The notes beneath the pieces are model-generated. The model did not search any database. It worked only from the letters and a program-made list of their open reading frames with translations, and was not told the DNA's origin. Below are positions 1 through 7,507 of a DNA stretch of 12,510 bases, one piece after another. A program made the position numbers and the translations under genes. This DNA comes from Prolixibacteraceae bacterium (GTDB lineage: Bacteria > Bacteroidota > Bacteroidia > Bacteroidales > Prolixibacteraceae), in assembly GCA_027451165.1 (NCBI GenBank), contig DAIDJX010000076.1, forward strand, positions 1 to 12,510. The letters run 5' to 3'. Position 1 is the first letter of the stretch, and the number at the start of each line of letters is the position of its first letter.

Positions 1-642
1 TCAGAATGCGTCGAATTCGGTAAAGTAAACAAAGCTGCACCCTATCCCCCACAAATGAAAGGCGAAGATGGAGCTGATGAAATAGCCAGACATCTATTGG
101 ATACCGGGGTTCCTCCCCAGCAAATTTTGACGGAGGGATTAATGCCCGGAATGGAAAGGGTAGGCGTCAAATTCAGGGAGAACAAGGTCTTTGTTCCTCA
201 GGTGCTGATGTCGGCCAAAGCGATGAATACGGCTATGGTGCATCTGAAGCCATTTTTCCTGACCGGCGAGGCCAAACAAAAGGGAACAGTGATCATCGGT
301 ACTGTGGAAGGCGATTTGCATGACATCGGTAAAAACCTGGTTGCCATGATGGTGGAAGGAAACGGATATAAAGTGATTGACCTGGGCGTGGATGTAAAAC
401 CCGAACAGTTTGTTAATTCACTAAAAGAAAATCCCGGCGCTTTTGTTGGTCTTTCCGCCCTTTTAACCACCACCATGCCAGGTATGGAGAAAATCACCAA
501 AGCTGTCAAGGAAGCGGTGCCCGGCTCAAAAGTAGCGGTGGGCGGTGCCCCCGTCACCCAGGAGTTCTGCAATAAAATCGGCGCCGACATCTATTCCCGC
601 GATCCACAGGGCTTTGTGGAGTACCTTAACGCCTTGGTGTGA
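1..642 (+). CDS. Methyltransferase cognate corrinoid protein (MtbC/MtaC-like), 5' end cut by the window
   Basis: Carries a methyl group on a cobalamin cofactor between two methyltransferases in the cytoplasm. The reading frame is open from base 1, and residues before the first ATG (base 55) still look like the helical cap domain, so the true start is probably upstream. Counting from that ATG, residues 1-75 are the B12-binding methionine-synthase-type cap (LMPGMERVG, FVPQVLMSAKAM). Residues 78-195 are the Rossmann-like B12-binding domain with the DxHxxG motif (D87, H89, G92), whose His is the lower cobalt ligand. The SALLTTTM segment and the GGAPVT...GAD stretch that line the nucleotide tail of the cofactor are also present. 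The family is usually about 210 residues, so little is missing. Its stop codon overlaps the GTG start of the next gene, which suggests translational coupling. The substrate cannot be told from this protein alone. Confidence 0.9.
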   Translation, partial: SECVEFGKVNKAAPYPPQMKGEDGADEIARHLLDTGVPPQQILTEGLMPGMERVGVKFRENKVFVPQVLMSAKAMNTAMVHLKPFFLTGEAKQKGTVIIGTVEGDLHDIGKNLVAMMVEGNGYKVIDLGVDVKPEQFVNSLKENPGAFVGLSALLTTTMPGMEKITKAVKEAVPGSKVAVGGAPVTQEFCNKIGADIYSRDPQGFVEYLNALV

Positions 643-2258
643 AAGGTTTTGAACTGATAAAAGCAACCATGCAGCTCAGGGAGACTGAGCGTGCACCCTG
701 GGTACCTTTTGTGGGGATACACGGGGCTTACCTCATTGGGACAGATGCTACAAATTATCTGACTTCTGCTGATCAAATGGTGGAAGGGATCAGCAAAGCC
801 GTCGAAATGTATCATCCGGATGGCATCCCTGTCGTCTTTGACCTGCAACTGGAGGCTGAAATTTTAGGCTGTAAGCTGAGATGGTCACCCGGAAGCCCGC
901 CGGCTGTAGTTTCCCACCCGCTGGCAGAAGGCTTTCCTTTATCACAACTGACCATGCCCGGTGTCACCGATGGCAGGATACCCCTTGTGCTGGAAACCAC
1001 TTCCGTTCTGCGTGGCCGTTTTCCGGAACTGGCCCTCTACGGACTGATCACCGGCCCCTTTACCCTGGCACTGCATTTGCTCGGAACCGACATCTTCCTG
1101 AAATTATACGAGTCCCCGGCAGAAGTGGAACAACTGATGGAATTCTGTACCAACGTGGGGATTACCATGTCTGAATACCTGATGGATGCCGGATGTGACG
1201 TGATTGCCGTTGTGGATCCAATGACCAGCCAGATTGATCCCGACACTTTTCAGCAGTTTGTCACTCCCTATGCCACCCGGATCTTTAACTTTATCAGGCA
1301 GAAGCAGAAACTGAGTTCCTTCTTTGTATGCGGTCATGCCCAGCAAAACATAGAAGTAATGTGCAACTGCCGTCCCGATAATATTTCGATCGACGAAAAT
1401 ATTCCACTGGATTACGTGAAGGGAATTGCCCTCCCCAAGGGGATCAGTTTTGGCGGAAACATGCGGCTGACGGTGGTTCTGCTGATGGGCTCGGAAGATG
1501 ATGCCAGACAGGAGGCGCTCACCTGTCTCGACAGCGGCGGAACCAAAGGCTTTATCCTTGCTCCCGGATGTGACCTCCCTATGGAAACACCTCCGGCAAA
1601 CCTGAAGGCTGTTGCCGGTCTGGCGCTGGATCCATACCAGCAGCAGGTTGTCCGGGCGCTGGAAACCACTGAGTCGAGGGTGGAAATCCTTAACATGAAC
1701 GATTATGGCCAGGCCGACAAAGTCATTGTTGATATCATTACCCTCGATTCAGAATCCTGCGCCCCGTGCCAGTACATGGTGGAAGCAGTGAAAAGGGTAA
1801 CCCCCCATTTTGAAGGGGTGGTCGAATGGCGGGAACATGCCATCAAAAAAATGGAAGCGGTGACCTTTATGTCTTCGCTGATGGTGAAGAACATCCCCAC
1901 CATCTGTATCGACGGTAAAATTGCCTTTGTGTCCAAAATACCACCTCAGCATCTCCTCATTCAAGCCATTCAGCAACGAATCAACGAAAAATTAAAGCTG
2001 AAGATCAAATCCAAAAAGAGCGAAATCCTGATTCTCGGGAAAAATCAGGAGATGTGCGCCGGCCTGTTGGAAAAGGTTGGCCAGGCCATTACAGAACTGG
2101 GCAAGGAAATGCAGGTCAGTGTGATCACCGACACGGAACAAATGGCATCTTTTGGTGTAATTAACGGGCCTGCCATCGTAACAGTCAACTATAAACTGAA
2201 GTCCGAGAACAGTGAACCTTCACTGGAAGTGATCAAGGAGTGGATCAAGGAACTGTAA
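639..2258 (+). CDS. UroD-family (MtaA/MtbA-like) methyltransferase fused to two thioredoxin-like domains
   Basis: Probably moves methyl groups to or from the corrinoid protein encoded just upstream. Residues 1-335 are a uroporphyrinogen-decarboxylase-fold domain of the MtaA/MtbA type (ELIKATMQLRETERAPWVP at the start, CGH...NISIDENIPL, FGGNM, ILAPGCDLP...TPPANL). Residues 360-450 resemble a thioredoxin/glutaredoxin domain with an intact CAPC pair (C374, C377) and a cis-proline loop (NIPTICIDG, P420). Residues 462-539 resemble the Thioredoxin_3 family (ILILGKNQEMC, FGVINGPAIV), but only one Cys (C473) of the usual CxxC remains. Of the HxC...C zinc ligands known in MtaA/MtbA, C231 and C311 are present while the His position is F229; H233 lies two residues after the Cys. 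The GTG start at 639 is preferred over ATG 669 because family-like residues precede 669 and it overlaps the previous stop. The catalytic role of the fused redox domains is unknown. Confidence 0.85.
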   Translation: MKGFELIKATMQLRETERAPWVPFVGIHGAYLIGTDATNYLTSADQMVEGISKAVEMYHPDGIPVVFDLQLEAEILGCKLRWSPGSPPAVVSHPLAEGFPLSQLTMPGVTDGRIPLVLETTSVLRGRFPELALYGLITGPFTLALHLLGTDIFLKLYESPAEVEQLMEFCTNVGITMSEYLMDAGCDVIAVVDPMTSQIDPDTFQQFVTPYATRIFNFIRQKQKLSSFFVCGHAQQNIEVMCNCRPDNISIDENIPLDYVKGIALPKGISFGGNMRLTVVLLMGSEDDARQEALTCLDSGGTKGFILAPGCDLPMETPPANLKAVAGLALDPYQQQVVRALETTESRVEILNMNDYGQADKVIVDIITLDSESCAPCQYMVEAVKRVTPHFEGVVEWREHAIKKMEAVTFMSSLMVKNIPTICIDGKIAFVSKIPPQHLLIQAIQQRINEKLKLKIKSKKSEILILGKNQEMCAGLLEKVGQAITELGKEMQVSVITDTEQMASFGVINGPAIVTVNYKLKSENSEPSLEVIKEWIKEL

Positions 2259-2290
2259 CGATCTTGAATCTTGAATGCCTTTGGAAAATC

Positions 2291-2364
2291 AACCAATGAC
2301 GCGCGTGGCGCAAATGACCAATGACTAATAACCAATGACGCGCGTAGCGCATATGACCAATGAC
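2291..2364 (+). repeat. Two 35-bp direct repeats with GCGC palindromic cores, overlapping a start codon
   Basis: Copies at 2291-2325 and 2330-2364 differ at only two positions. Each has ACCAATGAC near both ends (four copies in all: 2292-2300, 2317-2325, 2331-2339, 2356-2364) around a GC-rich centre of the form GCGCGTRGCGC. The ATG at 2360 that starts the homocysteine methyltransferase lies inside the last ACCAATGAC. The unit looks like a dispersed intergenic repeat rather than a protein-coding feature. A regulatory role is possible but not shown. Confidence 0.8.
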
Positions 2365-3241
2365 CAAAATAACAGAACTTTCAAAAACCAGGGAACTGGT
2401 ATCTGACGGCGCGTGGGGAACCTTTCTCCAACAAAAGGGATTACAACCAGGGGAATGTCCCGAACTGTGGAACCTGACCCACCGGCAGGAGGTGATGGAT
2501 ATTGCCCGTAGTTACATTGACGCCGGTTCGGATATGATTGAAACCAACAGTTTTGGGGGAAGCCGGTATAAACTGGAGAAATTTGGTCTGGCCGATCAGG
2601 GATATAGGTTGAACAAGGCCGCGGCAGAGATCAGCCGGGAAGCAGCCGGAACAGAAAAACTGGTGCTGGGGTCGATTGGGCCGACGGGTAAAATGCTGTT
2701 GCTGGAGGAGGTAACTCCGGAAGAATTATATGACGCCTTCCGGGAACAGGCCATGGCATTGGAGGCCGGAGGTGCTGACGCCATTGTCATAGAAACCATG
2801 ACCGATTTGGATGAAGCCGTTCTGGCAGTAAAAGCTGCCCGGGAAAACACCAGTCTGGAGATCATCTGTACCATGACCTTCGATCGGTTGGTCACCGGCG
2901 AATACCGCACCATGATGGGCATTTCCCCGGCAGAAATGATCCAGCCCCTTAAAGAGGCCGGAGCAACCATCCTTGGCGCCAACTGTGGAAATGGTATGTC
3001 GGGAATGGTAGACATCGTAGCGGAAATCCGAAGGGCAGATCCGGATGTTCCGGTGCTGGTCCATGCCAATGCCGGGATGCCGGTTTACAAAGATGGTCAT
3101 ACTCATTTTCCTGAGTCTCCTGAAGAAACTGCCTCCTTCGTTAAAGCATTGTCAGCTGCGGGTGCCAATATCATCGGCGGGTGCTGCGGAACCACCCCGG
3201 AGCATATCCGGAGGATCCGGGAAGCCATGCAGGATAATTAA
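2360..3241 (+). CDS. Homocysteine S-methyltransferase (MetH N-terminal / BHMT-type, Pfam S-methyl_trans)
   Basis: Zinc-dependent cytoplasmic enzyme that transfers a methyl group to homocysteine to make methionine. The 293 residues match the single (beta/alpha)8-barrel domain: DGAWGT at 16-21, ETNSFGG at 61-67, GSIGPTG near 104-110, and the three zinc cysteines C209 (GANCG) and C275/C276 (GGCCGTTPEHI). There is no B12-binding or reactivation domain, so it is not a full MetH. Following the corrinoid protein and the UroD-type methyltransferase on the same strand, it most plausibly takes the methyl group from that corrinoid protein. S-methylmethionine or betaine as donors (MmuM or BHMT activity) are alternatives. 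The start at 2360 lies in a direct repeat; the next residues (ITELSKTRELVSDGAWGT) fit the family, so the N-terminus cannot be much shorter. The 99-bp gap after it shows no obvious terminator or gene. Confidence 0.88.
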   Translation: MTKITELSKTRELVSDGAWGTFLQQKGLQPGECPELWNLTHRQEVMDIARSYIDAGSDMIETNSFGGSRYKLEKFGLADQGYRLNKAAAEISREAAGTEKLVLGSIGPTGKMLLLEEVTPEELYDAFREQAMALEAGGADAIVIETMTDLDEAVLAVKAARENTSLEIICTMTFDRLVTGEYRTMMGISPAEMIQPLKEAGATILGANCGNGMSGMVDIVAEIRRADPDVPVLVHANAGMPVYKDGHTHFPESPEETASFVKALSAAGANIIGGCCGTTPEHIRRIREAMQDN

Positions 3242-3340
3242 CAGAGGCAACTTTGTTTCCCCAAAATCTGTTTTTTATGCCGGTATTTTTAACTTTATCG
3301 GGATTATTCAGTCGAAAGGTTACCAAAAAATATTAAAACT

Positions 3341-4771
3341 ATGAAAAACGTTTCCCGTCGTCGCTTTCTGGCACAATCATCAGCGCTCGCTTCTGTTGCC
3401 TTCATTCCAAACCTGTGGAACTATAATGAGGATTTTCCTTCCGGTCCCCGCAAAATAGGTCCAAATGAAAAAGTAAATCTGGCTTTATGCGGAATTGGTT
3501 TCCAGGGTGGAGATATTTCCAAACGCTTTTTCCAGTCGGGTTTGTGCAATGTCGTCGCGCTTTGCGATGTCGACATGGGAGCGCCCCACACCCAGGAGCT
3601 GATCAAGATGTTCCCGGATGTTCCCCGCTTCCAGGATTTCCGGCAGATGTTCGATAAAATGGGCAATAAGATTGACGCTGTCACAGCAGGTGTTCCCGAT
3701 TTCAGCCACTTTCCGATCGCCATGCTGGCCATGTCGCTCGGTAAACATGTCTATTCGGAAAAACCGATGGCACATACCTTCCATGAAGTTGAACTGATGA
3801 TGAAAGCCGAAAAGAAATACGGCGTTGTCACACAGATGGGCAACCAGGGACATTCAGAGGCCAACTATTTCCAGTTTAAGGCGTGGAAAGAAGCCGGTAT
3901 CATTAAGGATGTCACCGCCGTCACGGCTCATATGAACAGCGCCCGCCGCTGGCACAATTTCCCGGCCTCTTACCAGAAAGGATTTCCGCCGAAGGAGCCG
4001 GTTCCGGCTACAATGGACTGGGATACCTGGCTGGGCACCGAACAGCAGCACGATTACTGTAAGGATTTCGTGAACGGTCAGTGGCGCTGCTGGTATGACT
4101 TCGGCATGGGCGCCCTGGGCGACTGGGGAGCGCACATCATCGATACCATCCACGAGTTCCTCGACCTGGGTTTGCCTTATGAGATCAACATGAAACGTGC
4201 CGATCAGCACAATCCTTTCTTCTATCCCTTGTCGTCCACCATCGAATTCAAATTCCCGGAACGGGCAGACATGCCTCCTCTGGTCATCACCTGGTACGAC
4301 GGAATCAACAACATTCCTCCGGTGCCTGCCGGTTATGGCAATGTGGCGCTTGATCCCAACATTCCCCCACCGTCAAACGGAGCCATCCAGCCTTCCAAAC
4401 TGAATCCCGGGAAAATCATCTATAGCAAAGAGCTGACTTTCAAGGGCGGTTCTCATGGCAGCACCCTGTCTATCATTCCGGAGGAAAAAGCAAAGGAAAT
4501 GGCCCCGAAACTTCCGGAGGTACCCAAAAGCCCATCGAACCATTATGCCAACTTCCTGCTTTCCTGCCGCGGGGATGAAAAACCACGCTCCCCCTTCAGT
4601 ATTGCCGGCCCGTTGAGCCAGGTCTTCTGCCTTGGTGTCATCGCCCAGCAACTGAATGCCGAACTGAAATTCGACCGGAAGAAAAAAGAGATCACCAACA
4701 ACAAAACAGCCAACCAGTTGCTGGTGGGCGCCAAACCACGGAAAGAGTGGGAACAGTTCTATAAACTTTAG
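3341..4771 (+). CDS. Tat-exported Gfo/Idh/MocA-family oxidoreductase
   Basis: Predicted NAD(P)-dependent sugar or polyol oxidoreductase acting outside the cytoplasm. The first 24 residues form a twin-arginine signal (SRRRFLAQ at 5-12, then a hydrophobic stretch), which implies export of the folded, cofactor-loaded protein. The Rossmann domain begins near residue 45 with GIGFQG at 51-56 and continues with CDVD at 75-78. The family EKP motif is at 140-142 (K141 is the usual catalytic or cofactor-contacting Lys), followed by MGNQGHS at 166-172. The C-terminal substrate domain carries the WYDFG...GDWGAHIID block (251-268), typical of the large subgroup of secreted members in Bacteroidota and Planctomycetes. 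At 476 residues it is longer than cytosolic members (about 340), as in that subgroup. The substrate is not predictable. Some members of this fold act as NAD-dependent glycosidases (GH109), which cannot be excluded. Confidence 0.85.
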   Translation: MKNVSRRRFLAQSSALASVAFIPNLWNYNEDFPSGPRKIGPNEKVNLALCGIGFQGGDISKRFFQSGLCNVVALCDVDMGAPHTQELIKMFPDVPRFQDFRQMFDKMGNKIDAVTAGVPDFSHFPIAMLAMSLGKHVYSEKPMAHTFHEVELMMKAEKKYGVVTQMGNQGHSEANYFQFKAWKEAGIIKDVTAVTAHMNSARRWHNFPASYQKGFPPKEPVPATMDWDTWLGTEQQHDYCKDFVNGQWRCWYDFGMGALGDWGAHIIDTIHEFLDLGLPYEINMKRADQHNPFFYPLSSTIEFKFPERADMPPLVITWYDGINNIPPVPAGYGNVALDPNIPPPSNGAIQPSKLNPGKIIYSKELTFKGGSHGSTLSIIPEEKAKEMAPKLPEVPKSPSNHYANFLLSCRGDEKPRSPFSIAGPLSQVFCLGVIAQQLNAELKFDRKKKEITNNKTANQLLVGAKPRKEWEQFYKL

Positions 4772-4772
4772 A

Positions 4773-4881
4773 TTTAACAAAGTTAAAACTCGAAATACTT
4801 TATATTTAGCAAAGTAAAAAACCTAATAACTCTTTATTTAGCAAAGTAAAAATAAAAAATCATTTATATTTGCATAGTAAA
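4773..4881. repeat. AT-rich repeats upstream of the ATPase gene, possible operator array
   Basis: Three imperfect copies of TTTATATTTAGCAAAGTAAA occur at 4799-4818, 4833-4850 (two bases shorter) and 4863-4881 (one base shorter, one substitution). A related sequence at 4773-4787 is a perfect dyad (TTTAAC, AAA, GTTAAA). The copy at 4799 is preceded by TACTTT (4796-4801), which pairs with AAAGTA (4811-4816). The array fills the gap between the oxidoreductase stop and the ATPase start, and its last copy overlaps a possible -7 box. The spacing and the dyads suggest protein-binding sites, but this is inference. Confidence 0.6.
4865..4872 (+). promoter_or_regulatory. Candidate Bacteroidota -7 element for the ATPase gene
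   Basis: TATATTTG fits the TAnnTTTG consensus of the principal sigma factor in Bacteroidota and lies 20 bases before the ATPase ATG. No clear TTTG -33 box is seen about 19-21 bases upstream; the region there is plain A-rich sequence. The call therefore rests on one half of the promoter. Confidence 0.4.
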
Positions 4882-4891
4882 GTATATATAA

Positions 4892-6157
4892 ATGAAAGAT
4901 ATTCAGTTTGTTCAGGCTTTACAACAACAAAAAGAAGATGTTGCCAGTTTAAAGTCTGATTCATGGTGCAACCGGAGAGAAGAAAATCTGTTGCAAGCAG
5001 GATCCCAATTGGCTCAAATTGTAATCGGCGTACGAAGGAGCGGTAAATCAACATTATGTCATAAGTTCCTGAAACAAAACAAGATACATTATGGCTATAT
5101 CAATTTCGATGATGAAAGGTTGGGACTGACAGAGGCAGGAAAGCTGGAGATTTTGCTTGAATCGGCTTATTATGTCTATGGAAATTTTGAATACCTGTTT
5201 CTGGATGAACCTCAGAATGTTGAAGGGTGGCATCTTTTTGTGAACCGTTTACTCCGTCAGGGAATTCATATTTTTTTAACCGGTTCCAATTCAAAACTTC
5301 TGAGTGGGGAACTGGCTACCCATCTGACCGGAAGGTATAATCAGGTTGAATTGTTTCCTCTTTCATTTATTGAGTTTCTTAACTTAAAAGGGATCAAATC
5401 CGATGCCATACTGGTAAAAGACCGGGCTTTCAGATTATTAGCCTTTGACGAGTATCTTGAAAGAGGAGGACTTCCGGAAGTCTTGAATCTTCCATCCTGG
5501 AAAAACTACATTTCCATATTGTTTCAATCAATCATTTCCAGAGATATCATTGCGCGGTTTAAAATCAAGAACAAACAGGGTTTAAAAGACACAGGGCTTT
5601 ATGCTGTAAGCAATTTTGGCAGGGAAATTAATTTCAGGAATTTATCGCGGCAATTTAGCAACGTAAGTGAAGTAACACTGAAAAACTATATTACCTATCT
5701 CGAGCAGGCTTATCTGCTTATTGGTTTGAATAAATTTTCATTTAAAAGCAGGGAACGTATCCGCAACAGAAAATTATACCTTGTAGATACATCATTTTCT
5801 ACTGCCCTGAATTCAGTCACCGGTGAAAACCTGGGCTGGAAATTGGAGAATCTTGTATTTCTGGAGTTGCTCAGAAGAAGATATGAAACACAATATGAGA
5901 TTCACTATTTTAAATCGTACTATGAAGTCGATTTCGTGATTAGTTCAGGTTTCAGGGTAATCGAACTCATTCAGGTGTGTGTTGATCTTTCCTCAAAAAG
6001 AACTTTCAACCGTGAAATCAATGCATTGGTCAACGCTTCAGGAGAACTGAAGTGTACAAAACTTACCCTGATATCCATGGAAGAATCAGAGACCATCGAA
6101 TGGAAAAATTGCGTAATTAATAAGGTTTCGCTATTTGATTGGTTATCTGTGTATTAA
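4892..6157 (+). CDS. AAA+ ATPase with C-terminal DUF4143-like domain
   Basis: P-loop ATPase of the AAA/DUF4143 family; the biological role of these proteins is largely unknown. Walker A is GVRRSGKST (46-54, K52), Walker B is YLFLDEPQN (101-109, D105/E106), and a sensor-like ITLTGS-type strand (IFLTGSNSKLLSG) follows near 127-139. The LTGR...LFPLSFIEFL block is characteristic. The C-terminal third contains EVDFVI followed by ELIQVC, which recalls the degenerate PD-(D/E)xK-like fold found in DUF4143 proteins. At 421 residues the length is normal. No signal peptide is seen, so it is cytoplasmic. The gene is visibly AT-richer than its neighbours: the 60 bases from 5581 have 21 G+C against 40 in the 60 bases from 4081. 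Together with the upstream repeats this suggests a horizontally acquired, separately regulated gene set into a sugar-metabolism cluster. These ATPases recur as scattered single genes in this phylum. Confidence 0.85.
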   Translation: MKDIQFVQALQQQKEDVASLKSDSWCNRREENLLQAGSQLAQIVIGVRRSGKSTLCHKFLKQNKIHYGYINFDDERLGLTEAGKLEILLESAYYVYGNFEYLFLDEPQNVEGWHLFVNRLLRQGIHIFLTGSNSKLLSGELATHLTGRYNQVELFPLSFIEFLNLKGIKSDAILVKDRAFRLLAFDEYLERGGLPEVLNLPSWKNYISILFQSIISRDIIARFKIKNKQGLKDTGLYAVSNFGREINFRNLSRQFSNVSEVTLKNYITYLEQAYLLIGLNKFSFKSRERIRNRKLYLVDTSFSTALNSVTGENLGWKLENLVFLELLRRRYETQYEIHYFKSYYEVDFVISSGFRVIELIQVCVDLSSKRTFNREINALVNASGELKCTKLTLISMEESETIEWKNCVINKVSLFDWLSVY

Positions 6158-6177
6158 AATCAAAAACATTTCAGACT

Positions 6178-7449
6178 ATGAAAAGACGTGGTTTCATCCA
6201 AACTGTGGCAGGCAGTGTGGCGGCTGCTTCCCTGCCGCTGGCTTTTCCGGAAAGCAGATATAGCATGGAAAATCTTACATCCAGATATTCCAAACTGGAT
6301 GACATCCTGAAGCAGCCCGTACTGAAAAAAGAGCTGTTCAAAACACCGGTGCACATCGAAACCCTCGAATTGCTTCACCACAACAACCGTTATTTGTGCC
6401 GGATCCGGTCCAGAGATGGTGCTGAAGGGATTTCCGTAGCCCACAACGATATGAATTTGCTGGTTCCCCTGTTCCTCCGGAAATTGCAACCCTTTTTCAT
6501 TGGCCAGGATGCCCGGGAACTGGATCTGATTATGGATAAAGTGTACAACTACCAGTTCAATTTCCGGTACAACGGGATTTCCCTCGGAATTCCCCTGGCC
6601 ACCATAGAATTCGCCATCCTCGACATGTTGGGGAAAATTGCTGGCCTTCCTATGGGGCAACTGATCGGCGACCTGCATAACCGGGAAGTGGGCGTGTATT
6701 GTGCCACCGAATTCCGGGAAAAGCCTCTGGAAGAACACCAGGCACTGATCAGGGAAGCTGTGGCGGAATATGATGTTCAGGCCATTAAGATGAAAATCGG
6801 GTACATGTTCGCCGGAAGCAAAAACATCCACGATCCGGGCCTTCCGGGGAAATCAGAAAAAATGATCCCCTGGCTTCGGAAGGAATTTGGCGACGGCTGG
6901 ACCCTCTATGCTGATTCGAACGGTTATTACGATGTCGAAGGGGCGGTCAAGGTCGGTAAACTGCTGGAAGAATATGGCTACGCCTATTTTGAGGAACCGG
7001 TAATGTACGACCATTTTGAAGAAATCAAAGCAGTGGCCTAACGGCTGAATTTACCCATCGCCAACGGCGAACAGGACCAGAGCTTCACCAACTTCCGCTG
7101 GCTAATTGCCAACAATGGTTTGGAGATCGTTCAGCCCGACAATTACTATTTTGGCGGATTCATCCGCTCCATGAAGGTCGCCCGCATGGCCCATGCCTTC
7201 GGGAAACAGTGTACCCCCCACATGTCGGGCGGCGGACTGGGGTACCTCTACAACATTCATTTTGTATCGGTACTGCCCAATGCAGGGGAACATCATGAAT
7301 TCAAGGGACTGCAGACGCATGTTCCATTCGAATGTGCCACCTCCCCGCTGAAGGTGGTCAACGGGAAGATCAAAGTCCCCGCTGATCCAGGACTGGGGAT
7401 TGTCATCGACCCGGAATTCATCCGGAAACATGAGGTGGTAAAAGCATAA
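6178..7449 (+). pseudogene. Tat-exported enolase-superfamily (mandelate racemase/muconate lactonizing type) gene interrupted by one TAA
   Basis: Enolase-superfamily sugar-acid dehydratase or epimerase/cycloisomerase. The start at 6178 gives a Tat signal (KRRGFIQT, then an Ala-rich stretch), better than any start inside the ATPase gene. The reading frame is unbroken from 6178 to 7449 (424 codons) apart from TAA at 7039-7041 (codon 288); no frameshift is needed. Visible residues are K204-x-K206, metal ligands D246 and E272 (FEEP) before the stop, and E298 (NGEQ), D321 and H348 (TPHMSGG) after it. The first product would therefore lack the third metal ligand and the His-side catalytic residue. 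AAA, GAA or CAA to TAA would each explain the stop by one change. A recent pseudogene, a base-call error or readthrough are all possible. No ATG restart lies near 7042, and continued conservation after the stop argues that the lesion is recent or artefactual. Exact substrate unknown. Confidence 0.8.
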
Positions 7450-7507
7450 TAATGGAGATTGTATTTTATTTCTATCATTTGTTCCGTTTTTAACCATTCA
7501 TAAACTA

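Noticed and set aside
2596..3069. Minus-strand open frame (157 codons) opposite the homocysteine methyltransferase
   Set aside because: The plus strand carries the zinc-cysteine motifs; the minus frame has only low-complexity Ser/Ala-rich sequence.
3045..3344. Small plus-strand gene overlapping the end of the methyltransferase gene
   Set aside because: It is out of frame within a well-supported gene and its remaining codons cover a plain intergenic gap with no family resemblance.
6139..6177. Earlier start for the enolase-superfamily gene within the ATPase gene
   Set aside because: It would place 13 unrelated residues before the Tat motif; the ATG at 6178 gives a normal Tat signal.
6160..6831. 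Long minus-strand open frame (223 codons) opposite the enolase-superfamily gene
   Set aside because: It is antisense to clear family motifs, has no recognisable domain, and mirrors the codon pattern of the plus-strand gene.
7120..7449. Independent small gene for the C-terminal part of the enolase-superfamily protein
   Set aside because: It is in the same frame as the upstream part, starts only at an internal TTG and is half a barrel. One stop codon in a single gene is simpler.
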